Assembly (NCBI GenBank): GCA_030847615.1
Contig: JAUMIR010000003.1
Coordinates: 28,022,501 to 28,086,500, forward strand
DNA from: Gambelia wislizenii
Lineage: Eukaryota > Chordata > Lepidosauria > Squamata > Crotaphytidae
DNA length: 64,000 nt
Direction: 5' to 3'
A program made the position numbers and the translations under genes. Positions 53,101 to 59,203 of the stretch are shown one piece after another. The notes below the pieces were generated by a model, which saw only the letters and a list, made by a program, of their open reading frames with translations, did no database searches and was not told the DNA's origin. Each line of letters opens with the position of its first letter. Position 1 is the stretch's first letter.

Positions 53101-54775
53101 ACTTCTTGTACTGGAGAGATAGTAAGGCTAGTATTAAAGAGGCAGAAGGACCATGATTATAGTGGGCAGCATATTTAGGATGTACAGTCTGGTTTTATTT
53201 AATTTTTCTTTTCTAAACATGTAGCTTACATATATACTTCTATACTCTTCTATTTTAAAAAATTGAAGCAGTTTATCATCAAATATTCATGGAATATAAA
53301 TGCAAAATTAATTATTTAATACCAGTCAAAACTCATTCACACACTACAAAATGGTTATCAAATAATTCATATAGAATCAATTAACAGGGTGCTATAAGCC
53401 TTTGAAATTTATGGATATAGATACAGATAGAGATATAATGTATTTTATCTTTGTAAGCTAAAGGAAGATGGTTACATGTGGCAATCTGATAATTTTTCTC
53501 TTCCAATTTGTGTCTCATATCTCAAGTGATACCATGTCAAAAAGCCAGAAAACTGAACCAGACATTTTTCTGGCACAAGCTGGCAATATTACCATAAGGT
53601 CACCTCTGTCTTCTAAAGTAAAAAGGGGAAAGTGTTTAACTTCTCTTCATAATAAATGTGAAGAAACTCTTAGAGGTAAGCTTATAACATACTTTGTTAT
53701 GTTATGGATGCTTTGATTGTGATTTCCTGCGTGGCAGGGGGTTGGACTGGATGGCCCTCGTGGTCTCTTCCAACTCTGCAATTCTATGATTCTATGATAC
53801 ATAGGCTTCATTGTTAAAGGAGGACTTGTATCAACATTGTCTTTTCCCAGTGCTTGTTATCTGAGTTTGTTCACAACTTGCAAGCACTGATAAGTGTTTC
53901 ATCCCCTGGATCCAGCACTGAAAAGCAGTTTCTATACTTACACCCAAGGGCATGTCTTCACAAAAGCTGGTACTGTGTCCAGTTGAGTGATGTGTAGAAC
54001 TAGAAGTGTATTACTATTTTCTAGAAAAGATAGGAACATATATAGAAGTGTTGCTGTTGGCTATATGTCAAGAAACACACATAGGCTGAACAGCTCATTT
54101 AGAAAAACAGGATTAAGGTGAATAAACAAGGAATAAACAAGAAAATGAATATATAGGCTTTAAAACTTGTAGATAAGGATTTTTTTTTCCTTGTGGCCTC
54201 AACCTGTTTTTGCTTCTCACTGAGCTTTTAAAGAAGTTTGGAAATTAGAAGGCTACAATAGGGCCAAAGGGAAGATAGAAACCTTTCCCCTCAGTTGTCT
54301 GTGTAATTCAACAGTTTAAGCTTATGATGTAGACTGTATCTGGCTAGTGGCAGCTGTAAATGCAGATCCCTGGTTTTATATGTAAGCCAATGTTACTGGT
54401 GTGTAAATGGCCTATTTTTCAGTAATTATTTCAGAGACTACACACAAGGATTTAATTGACACTGTCCCACCTCTCAACCCCCATATCCCCACTTCTTTAG
54501 CAAGAACACTTTCTTCACAGTCTGAAAGAGCTGAAGCTGACTGTGGCTGTTCCAGTGCAGAAGAAATGCTTCCCAGCACTCCCTTTGAAAGAGCTATAAT
54601 GAAAGAAAGATGTGCTGAGACAAAAAAGAGTAGCTGTTGCTTGTCATCTGCACAAACATTTAGTCCTCTCAAATTGGCTCCTGCTGAACCTTTTGCTGTA
54701 ATGGAATTGCCCAAAGACTGCAAGATACCCATGGAGTTGAATGAAGCTTTACCGCTCACTACGAAGTCCTCAGTG
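14051..54775 (+). CDS. ZBBX: ZBBX, zinc finger B-box domain protein (N-terminal 613 codons, 14 exons, 3' part missing)
   Basis: Fourteen exons with AG/GT borders and matching phases join into 1839 nt with no stop. Residues about 24-61 form a heptad-rich coiled coil. Residues 134-170 form a B-box type zinc module with ligand candidates C134, C137, C146, C149, C154, C157, H162 and H170. Residues about 267-278 contain SFQEALNQW, and residues 369-378 are five Glu-Asp pairs. The N terminus ([10 protein letters not shown]) and the coiled coil ([17 protein letters not shown]) match my memory of vertebrate ZBBX, a poorly characterised gene associated with ciliated cells. Human ZBBX is about 800 residues, so the last quarter should lie beyond 54775. 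The introns are packed with transposable elements. The ciliary role is family knowledge or inference; the exon structure is read directly. Confidence 0.9.
14562..14675 (+). CDS. ZBBX: ZBBX exon 2, coiled coil
   Basis: Acceptor CTTCAG ends at 14561 and donor GTAGGT starts at 14676. The first base completes the split lysine codon. The 37 full codons encode a charged, leucine-patterned helix (residues 24-60; [19 protein letters not shown]) predicted to be a coiled coil. It ends two bases into a glutamate codon. The following intron is about 14.8 kb and carries L1, L2, BovB, CR1 and Penelope-like insertions. Confidence 0.9.
15178..16379 (-). pseudogene. L1 ORF2 C-terminal region
   Basis: Frames encode [33 protein letters not shown] and [15 protein letters not shown], matching the L1 ORF2 C terminus including the Cys-rich end. 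A T-run lies at about 15488-15515. Confidence 0.75.
16690..18049 (+). mobile_element. L2 LINE 3' half inserted in the L1
   Basis: An open frame of about 320 codons (to 17650) carries [45 protein letters not shown] and [16 protein letters not shown], the L2 RT and tail. The element ends in an (ATT)n tail at 18027-18049. It lacks the endonuclease, so it is 5'-truncated. Confidence 0.92.
16691..17650 (+). pseudogene. L2 reverse transcriptase (5'-truncated, long intact frame)
   Basis: Reverse transcriptase with the YADD catalytic box and preceding PQGAILSP block. The frame starts at the insertion border without its own start or endonuclease, and an in-frame stop at 17648-17650 cuts the tail (the following bases still read like L2). 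The open frame suggests a younger insertion than the L1 around it. Confidence 0.85.
19265..19385. repeat. SINE-like fragment inside the L1
   Basis: AGCTAATTGCCTCCACAAGC and GGGTACTCCATT parallel the SINE at 48770-49000. Confidence 0.4.
19807..20064 (-). pseudogene. L1 ORF2 endonuclease fragment
   Basis: Starts [19 protein letters not shown] and includes [12 protein letters not shown] and RGVAIYVN, typical of the L1 APE endonuclease N terminus. Broken downstream. Confidence 0.8.
20251..21171 (-). pseudogene. L1 ORF1-like fragments
   Basis: Charged coiled-coil frames (e.g. [20 protein letters not shown] and [20 protein letters not shown]) precede the EN on the same strand, in the position and style of L1 ORF1. 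Several frameshifts. Confidence 0.6.
21185..21335 (+). mobile_element. L2/SINE-type 3' tail
   Basis: TAGATTGTAAACCCCTAAGG and CTGTAAATAAATAATGATG are typical of the 3' tail of L2-mobilised repeats. Confidence 0.5.
21375..21995 (+). mobile_element. Penelope-like element, GIY-YIG endonuclease end
   Basis: The frame [20 protein letters not shown] followed by [12 protein letters not shown] and [14 protein letters not shown] is the GIY-YIG endonuclease of Penelope-like retroelements. The catalytic Tyr-Ile and Arg area is partly changed ([14 protein letters not shown]), so probably inactive. The 3' region shares sequence with 8465-8900. Confidence 0.82.
22000..23196. other. ZBBX: Intron 2 stretch without recognised elements
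   Basis: AT-rich intronic sequence. A (GT)n run followed by GA-rich sequence sits at about 22838-22905. I see no other feature. Confidence 0.5.
23197..23438 (-). mobile_element. tRNA-derived SINE
   Basis: TTGTTGTTGGGTGCTTTCAA, GTTTTCTTGGCAAGATTTG and CCTGGTCTCCAGAATACTAG belong to a SINE common in squamates; its tRNA-like part reads on the minus strand (ATTCAAACCCTGG as the reversed B box). Confidence 0.75.
24576..25512 (+). mobile_element. LINE-A 3' fragment nested in BovB
   Basis: Starts at ATCCTGCTTTGCAACAGC and runs to GCGAAGAAAAGCCAGAGA. It encodes [40 protein letters not shown] and a well-kept C-terminal zinc finger ([18 protein letters not shown]). One frameshift near 24990. Confidence 0.88.
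25932..26449 (+). mobile_element. CR1 3' fragment nested in BovB
   Basis: Frames for [20 protein letters not shown] and [20 protein letters not shown], then the CR1 3' tail (GGGTTGGGCTGGATTTCCC). Confidence 0.85.
26691..28900. other. ZBBX: Intron 2 stretch without recognised elements
   Basis: AT-rich intronic sequence. No exon with consistent phase and no repeat that I can name. Confidence 0.5.
28901..29134 (+). mobile_element. Tigger-like MITE c
   Basis: CAGTTGTCCCTCCACATTCA at the left and GAATGTGAAGGGACAACTG at the right, both flanked by TA. It sits about 390 bases before ZBBX exon 3. Confidence 0.87.
29525..29615 (+). CDS. ZBBX: ZBBX exon 3
   Basis: Acceptor TTGTAG ends at 29524; donor GTAAGG follows at 29616. 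One base completes the split Glu codon, then 30 codons encode residues 62-91, starting [13 protein letters not shown] and ending NKENVGK, in phase 0. The WKSGQAG segment agrees with what I recall of mammalian ZBBX. Confidence 0.88.
29908..29930. repeat. Poly(A) run
   Basis: About 23 consecutive A, possibly the tail of an unrecognised retroelement. Confidence 0.7.
30105..30200. repeat. Short dispersed repeat
   Basis: TTAGTGGGGCTTACTCCCAA is typical of a repeat found widely in squamates; diverged echoes occur near 39265 and 40560. Confidence 0.4.
30495..30724 (+). mobile_element. Tigger-like MITE d
   Basis: CAGTTGTCTCTCCATATCCA and AATATGAAGGGACAACTG with TA on both sides; located before ZBBX exon 4. 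Confidence 0.87.
31049..31097 (+). CDS. ZBBX: ZBBX exon 4 (49 nt), donor abuts a transposable element
   Basis: A long pyrimidine tract and AAACAG precede 31049. Sixteen codons encode the basic segment [16 protein letters not shown] plus one base of a valine codon. Donor GTAACT starts at 31098, and the conserved head of a dispersed repeat (ACTAGCTATA) begins at about 31101, so intronic donor bases +4 to +6 are probably element-derived. The phase joins exon 5 exactly. Confidence 0.85.
31290..31800. repeat. Imperfect array of about 65-bp CA-rich units
   Basis: Units combine CCTCTGCCACCAGCATGCAA-like text, ACACACACACC runs and GCCAGGA(T/C)(A/G)C. Four to six diverged copies are visible. No stable frame is conserved between copies. 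Confidence 0.7.
31890..32815. repeat. Irregular purine/C-rich minisatellite
   Basis: Mosaic of short modules such as GCAGCACAGAAAGGCCCC, CTGCACAAAAAGGCCCTAGG and CCCCAGGC, repeated some 30 times with no single period. Open frames here are by-products of low stop content. Confidence 0.8.
33116..33712. other. ZBBX: Intron 4 remainder
   Basis: AT-rich intron sequence before exon 5. I see no further feature. Confidence 0.5.
33713..33822 (+). CDS. ZBBX: ZBBX exon 5, first zinc-ligand pair of the B-box
   Basis: Acceptor TTTCCAG ends at 33712 and donor GTAAGT starts at 33823. Two bases complete valine 108, followed by 36 codons for residues 109-144. The segment is Lys/Pro-rich and ends [13 protein letters not shown], supplying C134 and C137 of the zinc module. 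A GC-rich TIR element begins at 33847, only 24 bases after the exon end. Confidence 0.92.
33847..37196. mobile_element. Complete Tigger-like TIR element carrying a GC-rich hairpin array
   Basis: Left end CAGTCGTCCACATTCGCGG and right end CCGCGAATGTGGAGGGGCAA-CTG are inverted repeats; TA flanks both ends (33845-33846, 37197-37198). A subterminal hairpin (about 33854-33897) has arms CCACATTCGCGGGGGT / ACCCCCGTGAATGTGG. The interior is about 21 GC-rich units. No transposase frame is seen, so it is non-autonomous. It lies in ZBBX intron 5, 24 bases after the exon. Confidence 0.82.
34040..36780. repeat. Array of about 21 GC-rich hairpin units (roughly 100-145 bp each)
   Basis: Each unit has GCTGCCTCTCCCCGG, then a palindrome GGCCTTCCTAAGCGG ... 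CCGCTTAGGAAGGCC enclosing CCGGGGCTTTGGAGCCCCGG, then a G-rich spacer of (GGGC)n and (GGTGG)n. The G-rich spacers fit the G-quadruplex pattern on the plus strand. A related stem CTTCCTGAGGGGA / TCCCCTCAGGAAG follows at about 36920-36955. Confidence 0.88.
37199..38109. other. ZBBX: Intron 5 stretch without recognised elements
   Basis: AT-rich, no feature that I can support. Confidence 0.5.
38110..38362. mobile_element. Tigger-like MITE of a second subfamily
   Basis: CAGTAGGACCACCGTATCCA at the left and GATACAGGGGTCCTACT at the right are inverted repeats, TA-flanked. The interior differs from MITEs a-f. Confidence 0.75.
38363..39344. other. ZBBX: Intron 5 stretch without recognised elements
   Basis: Intronic sequence before exon 6; nothing identified. 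Confidence 0.45.
39345..39440 (+). CDS. ZBBX: ZBBX exon 6, core of the B-box zinc finger
   Basis: Acceptor TTAG ends at 39344; donor GTATAG follows. Thirty-two in-phase codons encode residues 145-176 with C146, C149, C154, C157, H162 and H170 in the spacing CxxC-x4-CxxC-x4-H-x7-H ([20 protein letters not shown]). Together with C134/C137 from exon 5 this makes a full B-box-like zinc-binding set. B-boxes usually mediate protein-protein contacts. Confidence 0.93.
39942..40076. repeat. Foldback MITE
   Basis: GGGAATTGTGCAGCC at the left pairs with GGTTGCACAATTCTC at the right; inner parts (TTGTTGGATTGTAC / CTGTAGTTCAAAAAC) also pair. Confidence 0.65.
40726..41389 (+). mobile_element. Probable solo LTR of an endogenous retroelement
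   Basis: 664 bp beginning TGTGATGATGG and ending TTTCTGTCCA (TG...CA), flanked by CTTCC / CTTCT, a 5-bp duplication with one change. A polyadenylation signal (AATAAATAAG) lies near 41311, followed by CTTCAAAGCTAACTTGTC in R-U5 style. No internal genes are seen. A fragment of the same LTR start is at 8361. Confidence 0.6.
41390..43117. other. ZBBX: Intron 6 stretch with TTC microsatellite
   Basis: Contains (TTC)n at about 41755-41797 followed by a T-run. Otherwise AT-rich intron without a named element. Confidence 0.5.
43118..43297 (+). CDS. ZBBX: ZBBX exon 7
   Basis: Acceptor TCCCTAG ends at 43117 and donor GTAATC starts at 43298. Sixty in-phase codons encode residues 177-236, starting [18 protein letters not shown] and ending PTCNIQ. 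An acidic helix-like stretch ([14 protein letters not shown]) is present. No catalytic motif is visible. Confidence 0.88.
43515..43690 (+). mobile_element. tRNA-derived SINE (MIR-like), diverged
   Basis: AAGCACCTGATTTGCATTCA and TTGAGCTAGATAGACTAGTG match a SINE common in squamates (tRNA-like head followed by a core). Confidence 0.65.
43960..44230 (+). mobile_element. L2-type LINE 3' end
   Basis: AATTTATATTGTAAGCTGCT, TTGAGTCCCATTTGAGAG and the (AAAT)n tail are the usual L2 3' end. It stops about 50 bases before ZBBX exon 8 and overlaps the acceptor region. Confidence 0.7.
44282..44462 (+). CDS. ZBBX: ZBBX exon 8 with SFQEALNQW segment
   Basis: Acceptor TTCAG ends at 44281 with a weak pyrimidine tract; donor GTATGG starts at 44463. 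Sixty codons encode residues 237-296, rich in Ser and Glu, with the segment [20 protein letters not shown]. The exon ends one base into a glutamate codon that exon 9 completes. Acceptor strength is the weakest of the set, but the phase fits. Confidence 0.85.
44651..45417. mobile_element. TIR element with internal inverted GC-rich array
   Basis: TACTGTATTTTCCAGCGTAT and the reverse complement of ATACGTTGGAACATACAGAA are inverted ends; GCGTATAAGACGACC repeats lie inside both. The interior (about 44810-45330) is a tandem array of about 215-bp units. Superfamily unknown to me. It lies in ZBBX intron 8. Confidence 0.72.
44810..45330. repeat. Array of about 215-bp units with alternating orientation
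   Basis: GGTTGGAGAGGCATGGGAGG and later CCTCCCGCGTCTCTCCAACC are inverted versions of one module. AGCCCCATCATGGGTTGGAG at 44870 recurs diverged at about 45083 and 45303. The array can form large stem-loops. Confidence 0.8.
45519..45735 (+). mobile_element. Tigger-like MITE e (diverged)
   Basis: Left end reads AAGTGTGCCCCTCTGTATCC and right end TTAAGGGCCCGCTG followed by TA; the interior (AAACCTTAATTTTGCCATG) matches MITEs a-d. Confidence 0.75.
45868..45960. repeat. Old dispersed repeat
   Basis: AGTCCATGAAAGCTTATGCC and ATGGTGCCACAAGTCTGCTG are familiar amniote repeat text; family not assigned. Confidence 0.45.
46014..46134 (+). CDS. ZBBX: ZBBX exon 9
   Basis: Acceptor GTTATAG ends at 46013; donor GTATTC starts at 46135. 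The exon completes a Glu codon, then encodes residues 298-336 ([17 protein letters not shown], then [19 protein letters not shown]), ending two bases into an Arg codon. It combines a short linker with an amphipathic basic helix. Confidence 0.86.
46662..46807 (+). CDS. ZBBX: ZBBX exon 10 with acidic Glu-Asp run
   Basis: Acceptor TTTTCTAG ends at 46661; the donor at 46808 is GTTGGG, a weaker non-GTRAGT site. It encodes residues 338-385, including five Glu-Asp pairs from a (GAAGAT)5 hexanucleotide repeat. It ends one base into an Ala codon completed by exon 11. The short in-frame repeat may vary in length between individuals. Confidence 0.83.
46808..48063. other. ZBBX: Intron 10 stretch without recognised elements
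   Basis: AT-rich, no feature supported. Confidence 0.5.
48064..48380. mobile_element. Foldback element with iterated GCAGAAAAT motif
   Basis: GTTCAGGACTTATTTGGTGC at the left pairs with GTGCAGAATAAATCCTGAAT at the right. Inside, GGAAAATAATATTTCAATGC pairs with TGTTGAAACATTATTTTCC, and TTTCTGTGCAGAAAA recurs. No TSD was resolved. Confidence 0.7.
48770..49000 (-). mobile_element. tRNA-derived SINE
   Basis: GGAAGGATGGAAGGCTGAGT, GGGATCGAACTCATCACC (reversed B box) and TTAACCACTGTACCACCAGG mark a tRNA-derived SINE in minus orientation. Confidence 0.75.
49001..49547. other. ZBBX: Intron 10 end without recognised elements
   Basis: AT-rich sequence before exon 11; nothing identified. Confidence 0.45.
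49548..49651 (+). CDS. ZBBX: ZBBX exon 11
   Basis: Acceptor AATTTAG ends at 49547; donor GTAAGT starts at 49652. Encodes residues 387-420 ([17 protein letters not shown] through KIKILED) in phase 0 at the end. The helix-like [11 protein letters not shown] segment looks conserved in style, but its function is unknown. Confidence 0.87.
50146..50595 (+). mobile_element. Family X, copy 3
   Basis: Head ACTAGCTATATACCTGGTGT and tail CAGCCAATCAGCACAATGG through ACATACCCAAGAGAATTA. The 3' part holds an inverted repeat GCTGATTGGCTG / CAGCCAATCAGC. The interior (about 50180-50440) is pyrimidine-rich with CACCTCCCCC-type iterations, different from the interiors of copies 1 and 2. Confidence 0.65.
50596..51752. 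other. ZBBX: Intron 11 stretch, possibly containing an unnamed repeat
   Basis: 50596-51140 is AT-rich. 51180-51720 is more GC-rich with phrases such as GGGCAAGACAGGGTAAATAA and may be an old transposon, but I could not find its ends. Confidence 0.35.
51761..51994. mobile_element. hAT-type foldback MITE with perfect 8-bp duplication
   Basis: CAGTGGTTCTCAACCTGTGG and CCACAGGTTGAGAACCACTG are perfect inverted ends. GTATATGG flanks both sides (51753-51760, 51995-52002). The pairing extends inward (GGTGGTCCTCCC / GGAGGACCACC), so nearly the whole element is a hairpin. Confidence 0.93.
52003..52847. other. ZBBX: Intron 11 end without recognised elements
   Basis: No feature supported. Confidence 0.45.
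52848..52924 (+). CDS. ZBBX: ZBBX exon 12
   Basis: Acceptor CTTAAG ends at 52847 after a C/T-rich tract; donor GTAATG starts at 52925. Twenty-five codons ([20 protein letters not shown] and onward) end two bases into a Ser codon completed in exon 13. Acidic and low-complexity; no domain is recognised. Confidence 0.82.
52925..53526. other. ZBBX: Intron 12 without recognised elements
   Basis: AT-rich; nothing identified. Confidence 0.45.
53527..53675 (+). CDS. ZBBX: ZBBX exon 13
   Basis: Acceptor CTCAAG ends at 53526; donor GTAAGC starts at 53676. It completes a Ser codon, then encodes residues 447-495 ([20 protein letters not shown] and onward), a polar, probably disordered stretch, ending one base into the next codon. 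A CR1 3' tail begins about 30 bases downstream. Confidence 0.84.
53703..53798 (+). mobile_element. CR1 3' end with octamer tail
   Basis: GGGGGTTGGACTGGATGGCC then CTCTTCCAACTCTGCAATTC and ATTCTATG repeats, the standard CR1 terminus. Only about 95 bp remain; it begins about 28 bases after exon 13. Confidence 0.9.
54423..54775 (+). CDS. ZBBX: ZBBX exon 14 (last exon recognised), two in-frame acceptors
   Basis: Acceptor TTTTTCAG ends at 54422; donor GTAAAA starts at 54776. The longest exon found, 353 nt, encodes residues 497-613, a Ser/Pro/Cys-rich and probably disordered region (e.g. [17 protein letters not shown]). A second acceptor, TTTCAG ending at 54434, would remove four residues (VIIS) and keep frame. 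Phase 0 at the end; the next exon was not found. Confidence 0.84.
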
Positions 54776-56451
54776 GTAAAAACAATAAAAATAATTATAC
54801 TGTAGCTTTTTGGGGTTTATTTCATCATTATTGTAACACTGTTTCTTACTGTAGTAGAGTACATTTGTGGCTTGTAGTGGCTCACTGCATTTTCAGCCTG
54901 ATCTTAAGAATTAAGCCATATTTGTTTTAGTGGAACCCCCAGGTTCTTTCATCTTTGCAGTCTTCACAGGGCTGAGAGGAAGAGGTGTCTCAAATATGAC
55001 AGGGTGTGATGTGAGGGGAAATAATTTCTGTATTCCTGAGTCTCTGAAAAGACTTTGAACTGTGAGCATGGAAGCAAAGGGGATGGAAGGAATGACTCTT
55101 ATTTCCTATTGCTTGTTAGCATGTCTTGTCTTTTGAAGGCTCCTAAAGGAGGTAGAACAGAAATACTATTCCCTTTTTATACACACTGGCTTTTTGAAAA
55201 GATGCTTGGAGTGCTTACACATGGAAAAGACTCATTGCAAGGGTTTAGCCAACATTTACAGATCTCTATCAGAATGAGTCCATGGACAAAATCCAGCAGA
55301 AGATCCCCAGAAAAATGAGCAAAGGGGTGTGAGCTGTCCCCGCAAAAAAATTTTTGGTGAGGGAAACCCTCTTTCTGGAGAGGAAGAGATCTAAAGTAAC
55401 TGTTATCAGGAAGGACAAAGGATGTTGACATGCTCTCCCACTTCCCATTTTACAAATGGATTTTTGAAGGACTCTTCGGAGAATATTCTTTAAAAAAAAT
55501 CAAATTGGTCTTTCAAATTTTCCTCGTGCAATGGTGGGGAAACTTTTTTCAGTCTAAGGTCTGCTTTTTCTCTTGGAAAACCTTTGGGGGAGGAGTTATA
55601 TGCCAATAGTGTGCAGGACAGTACCAAGAATTAATGGGTCAGAACCAGCTTCCCTTCTTTCTTCATTTCCACTTTACATTCTTTCCTTCCATCGCCAGGA
55701 GAATTTCCTCCTTTATTCAGCACTACCCTGTCACTGTGTTAACTTGTAAATGTTCTCCATTGGTAGTAATGGGAACATTTATTTATTTCCCAGCTTTTCC
55801 ACCAGTGAACTTGAGGTGTGCATGTCCTCCCTCTCCACTTTATTCCCACAACAACACTGTGAGGTAGGTCATACTGACAAAGTCTGATTGGATATGTTCT
55901 GTCTGGGTGGGAAATGGTAAGGAAAAGTCAGAAGACCCTCACTCTAAGCAAGATTATCAAGGGGGGGGCGTGACATAGATAACTCAAGTATCATGTAGCC
56001 CTCCAAGTGTTACTGGGATTTTAATCTCTGTTGGCCAGTGTTGAGAGATCATTATCAGCATCTGGACAGCCCAGATTTCCCAGAACCATCCAGAGGAATT
56101 TGTGTTGCTTCCATCCTTCAGAATTAGCCCTTGCTGGCTGTCCACTGATACCTGTCTGCATTATGAGCCCTTTCCCCATCATTCACATAGATGAGGTGAA
56201 GGCTGGCTAATAAGGCAAGTGTCCAATTGTTGAGGTATTGGGAATATTATTAGTAACATATTGAAGAGAAGCAGGTCAGCATTGTTTGATGGCTAGTAGG
56301 TGTTCCAGAAATTTTGGAGCAACCCCTGAAATATAGTTGGCCCTGAATATAGAAAAGAGCCCCCCCCCACCTTCCTTGGTAAGATGTGTGATGTTCCTAG
56401 TTTTAGCATAGCTGTAGCTTTCTAGTTTTTGTTACCTTTTAAAAGTATATA
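54776..56451. other. Intron 14 or downstream stretch, no exon recognised
   Basis: No exon in phase 0 with convincing borders. A run CTTCCCTTCTTTCTTC and scattered old repeat text are present. Confidence 0.4.
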
Positions 56452-56674
56452 CAGTTGTACCTTCACTGGGGTTTTGTTCCAGGACCCCCCGTGGATATCA
56501 AAATCCGTGAATACTCAAGTCCCATTATATGCAATGGCATAGCAAAATGGTGTCCTTATATAAGATGGCAAAATCAAGGTTTGTGTTTTGGGTTATTATT
56601 TTTTAAAGAATATTTTCAAGCTGTGAATACTTAAATCTGTGGATACTAAATCTGTGGATACGAAGGGACAACTG
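56452..56674 (-). mobile_element. Tigger-like MITE f
   Basis: CAGTTGTACCTTCACTGGGG at the left, ATACGAAGGGACAACTG at the right, TA on both sides; the interior is in the opposite orientation to MITEs a-e. Confidence 0.85.
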
Positions 56675-58163
56675 TATTCCATTTTTATACCTTCAATCCT
56701 CTGCAACAAATTTCATTATCTTTAGATCTACTTAAACTTTCTGGGCCACATGAAGAAGGCCAAGAGTATGTCCATGAGATAATTTTGGCTCTTAATAATA
56801 TCCTTATGAAAACTAAACAAAACAAAAGTTGCAATGTTAAAGACAAAGATTAATAGTGGCATTTTAAACTATGGTTAAGAATTTTCTGTAAATTCTGTAA
56901 AAGTGATCTAAAAAGTGTAAAAATCATGATAAAAGCTTCGATTTTAAGTTTGCTTAGCTAGTAGAAGTCCCCCTCTCCATTGACACCCCCTTGTCGTGGG
57001 AGACAGGTGCGTACCCTAATGATGCTTTGAGCTATGCTGGCGGTGGCATAATAGCCACCGGTAGGGTCTCCCATGCTAGACAGGTCAAAACCGAAGGGTC
57101 TGACAAAGAGCGTCAAAGGGCAGGATGGGCTCTCTAGCCTTATGGCAATCATCCTAGGAGAAGGAAAACTCTAATCCCAAACCCAGGCAGATGGTGCTCG
57201 TCCAACCCTGTAAGGTCAACCATCTAAGAGAAGGAAACTAATCAAACCTATGACCAGAGGAACTCGCTGTTACCATCCATGCTTGCAAGGCCACAGCAGA
57301 TGAACCTTTGGTTTAAAGGGTGAGGCCAGTTCTCTGCACACTGCGCTCCACCAGAAAAATCCATTGCACAGGCTTGAAGGACAAATCCAGTTCCGAAAAA
57401 GCCCTGTAGCGATAGGCGAGGGACGAAACGGCAGATGTAAAGATGCACTGGAAGCCGCAGACCCAACCCTGCATGCAGGCGGTTCAGGACTTTGGTTGCT
57501 CGAGGCTGAGCTGGGAGATGACAGTCTTGTTCGGCAGCATCCTGAATGACCAAGCAGCCTTTTTTAAGGAGAGCACTGCTTGCTCCATATGGAGAGGGCC
57601 CTAGAAAAGGTGGCCTAACGAAAGCTCATCCTCAACTACCTGATTGGCTAGCCGCAGCCAACGGGAATCTTCTAATGCGGTCAAATCAAGGCAAAGAAAC
57701 AAAGGCACAAACCGGCCTCCAAAGGTGTAAATAAACTGACGCTTGCATGCTGGAACATCAGAACCATGCAAGACTCTGCAGATGGTGGATGGCCTGAGCA
57801 TCGTTCTGCTCTAATAGCCCAGGAACTATCATGATTTAATATTGACATCACTGCTCGTAGTGAAGTTCGTCTCCATGAGGAAGGCAGCCTTAAAGAACAC
57901 AGCGCCGGCTACACACTTTACTGGTCTGGCAAACCCAAAACCGAAAAACATCTTTCAGGAGTAGGCTTTATGATTAAAAATTCCATTGCCTCGAAACCTT
58001 GCCAACAGGACACTCTGATCACATTATTTCCTTGCGTCTCCTTCATGTTGTTCTCTTTAGTATATATGCCCCAACTATGCAAGCCGACCCTGTAGAGAAA
58101 GACAAATTCTACATAGACCTACGCCAACTCATACAAAAAAAAAAAAAAATCCCTGTAGAAGAT

Positions 58164-58611
58164 CATAGAAACATAGAGTTGGAAGAGACCACAAGGGCCA
58201 TCTAGTCCAACACCCTGCCCTGCAGGAATACCCAATCAAAGCATTCCAGACAGACAGCCTCTGTTTAAAAACCTCCAAAGAAGGAGACTCCATCACACTT
58301 CAAGGCAGTGAATTCCACTCCCAAATAGCTCTTACTTTCAGGAAGTTCTTCCTAATGTTTAGGTGGAATCTCTTTTCCTGTAGTTTGAGTCTATTGCGCA
58401 TGTCCCCATCTCTGAAGCAGCAGAAAACAAGCTTGCTCCATCCTCAGTATGACATTACTTCAAATATTTAAACATGGTTGGCTACCATGTCACCTCTTAA
58501 CATTCTCTTCTCCAGGCTAAACATACCCAGCTCCCTAAGCTGCTCCTCACAGGGAATGGATTCCAGACCTCCGACCATTTTGGTCACCCTCCTCTGGACA
58601 CATTCCAGATG
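58164..58611 (-). mobile_element. CR1 3' fragment inside LINE-A
   Basis: CATAGAAACATAGAGTTGGA then GACCACAAGGGCCATCTAGT is the reverse complement of the CR1 3' end; coding text ([20 protein letters not shown]) follows on the minus strand. Confidence 0.87.
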
Positions 58612-58757
58612 ATAGGGACTGGACCTGGGACCTTTATTTTGCAAAGCATGTCCTATACTATTGGGGAGAGGTTGAAGAAGACCCCATATCCCATCTTGCC
58701 TATCTCTATAACTGTTCACAAAAGTTCCCCAGTGCCTCCCACTCTCCCTGAGCATTT
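58612..58757 (-). mobile_element. tRNA-derived SINE joined to the CR1
   Basis: GACTGGACCTGGGACCTTTA and TTGCAAAGCATGTCCTATAC are the reversed B- and A-box area of a tRNA-derived SINE. It fills the gap between the CR1 and the resuming LINE-A endonuclease. Confidence 0.6.
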
Positions 58758-59203
58758 AATCCTTGGTGACTTCAATGCCAGAGTAGGAAAGGACTCCGAA
58801 GCCTGGAAAGGTGTCTTAGGCAAGTGTGGCATTGGAAATTGCAATGATAATGGATGCCTCCTGCTAGAGTTCTGTGCAGGACAACAGCTGACTATTACAA
58901 ACACTATCTTTCAGCAGAAAGATAGCTTGAAGACAACCTGGATGCATCGCCGATCCAAACATTGGCACCTCATTGACTATGTTCTAGTCCGCCAGAGAAA
59001 CATCCGCAATGTCCATCATACTCGAGTGATGCCAAGTGCAGAATGCCAAACAGATCATCGCCTCGTAAGATGTAAACTAAATCTTCATCTTAAGTACAAA
59101 CCTAAGAGGGGTGGCATCTTAGAAACATAGAATCATAGAATTGAAGAGTTGGAAGACCACGAGCGCCATCCAGTCCAACCCCCTGCCATGCAGGAAATCA
59201 CGA

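Larger units (their letters stand above)
57741..59121 (+). pseudogene. LINE-A endonuclease, split by CR1/SINE
   Basis: GGCAAACCCAAAACCG and other LINE-A text are present; after the insertion the frame resumes with LGDFNARVGKDSEAWKGVLG and HWHLIDYVLVRQ. An expanded A-run at 58135-58149 and point changes also break the frame. Confidence 0.8.

Noticed and set aside
56725..56851. Possible ZBBX exon 15 (frame beginning LLKLSGPHEEGQEYVHEI after TTTAG)
   Set aside because: The open frame needs phase 1 whereas exon 14 ends in phase 0, and the frame ends in a stop without a matching donor. Kept as unproven.
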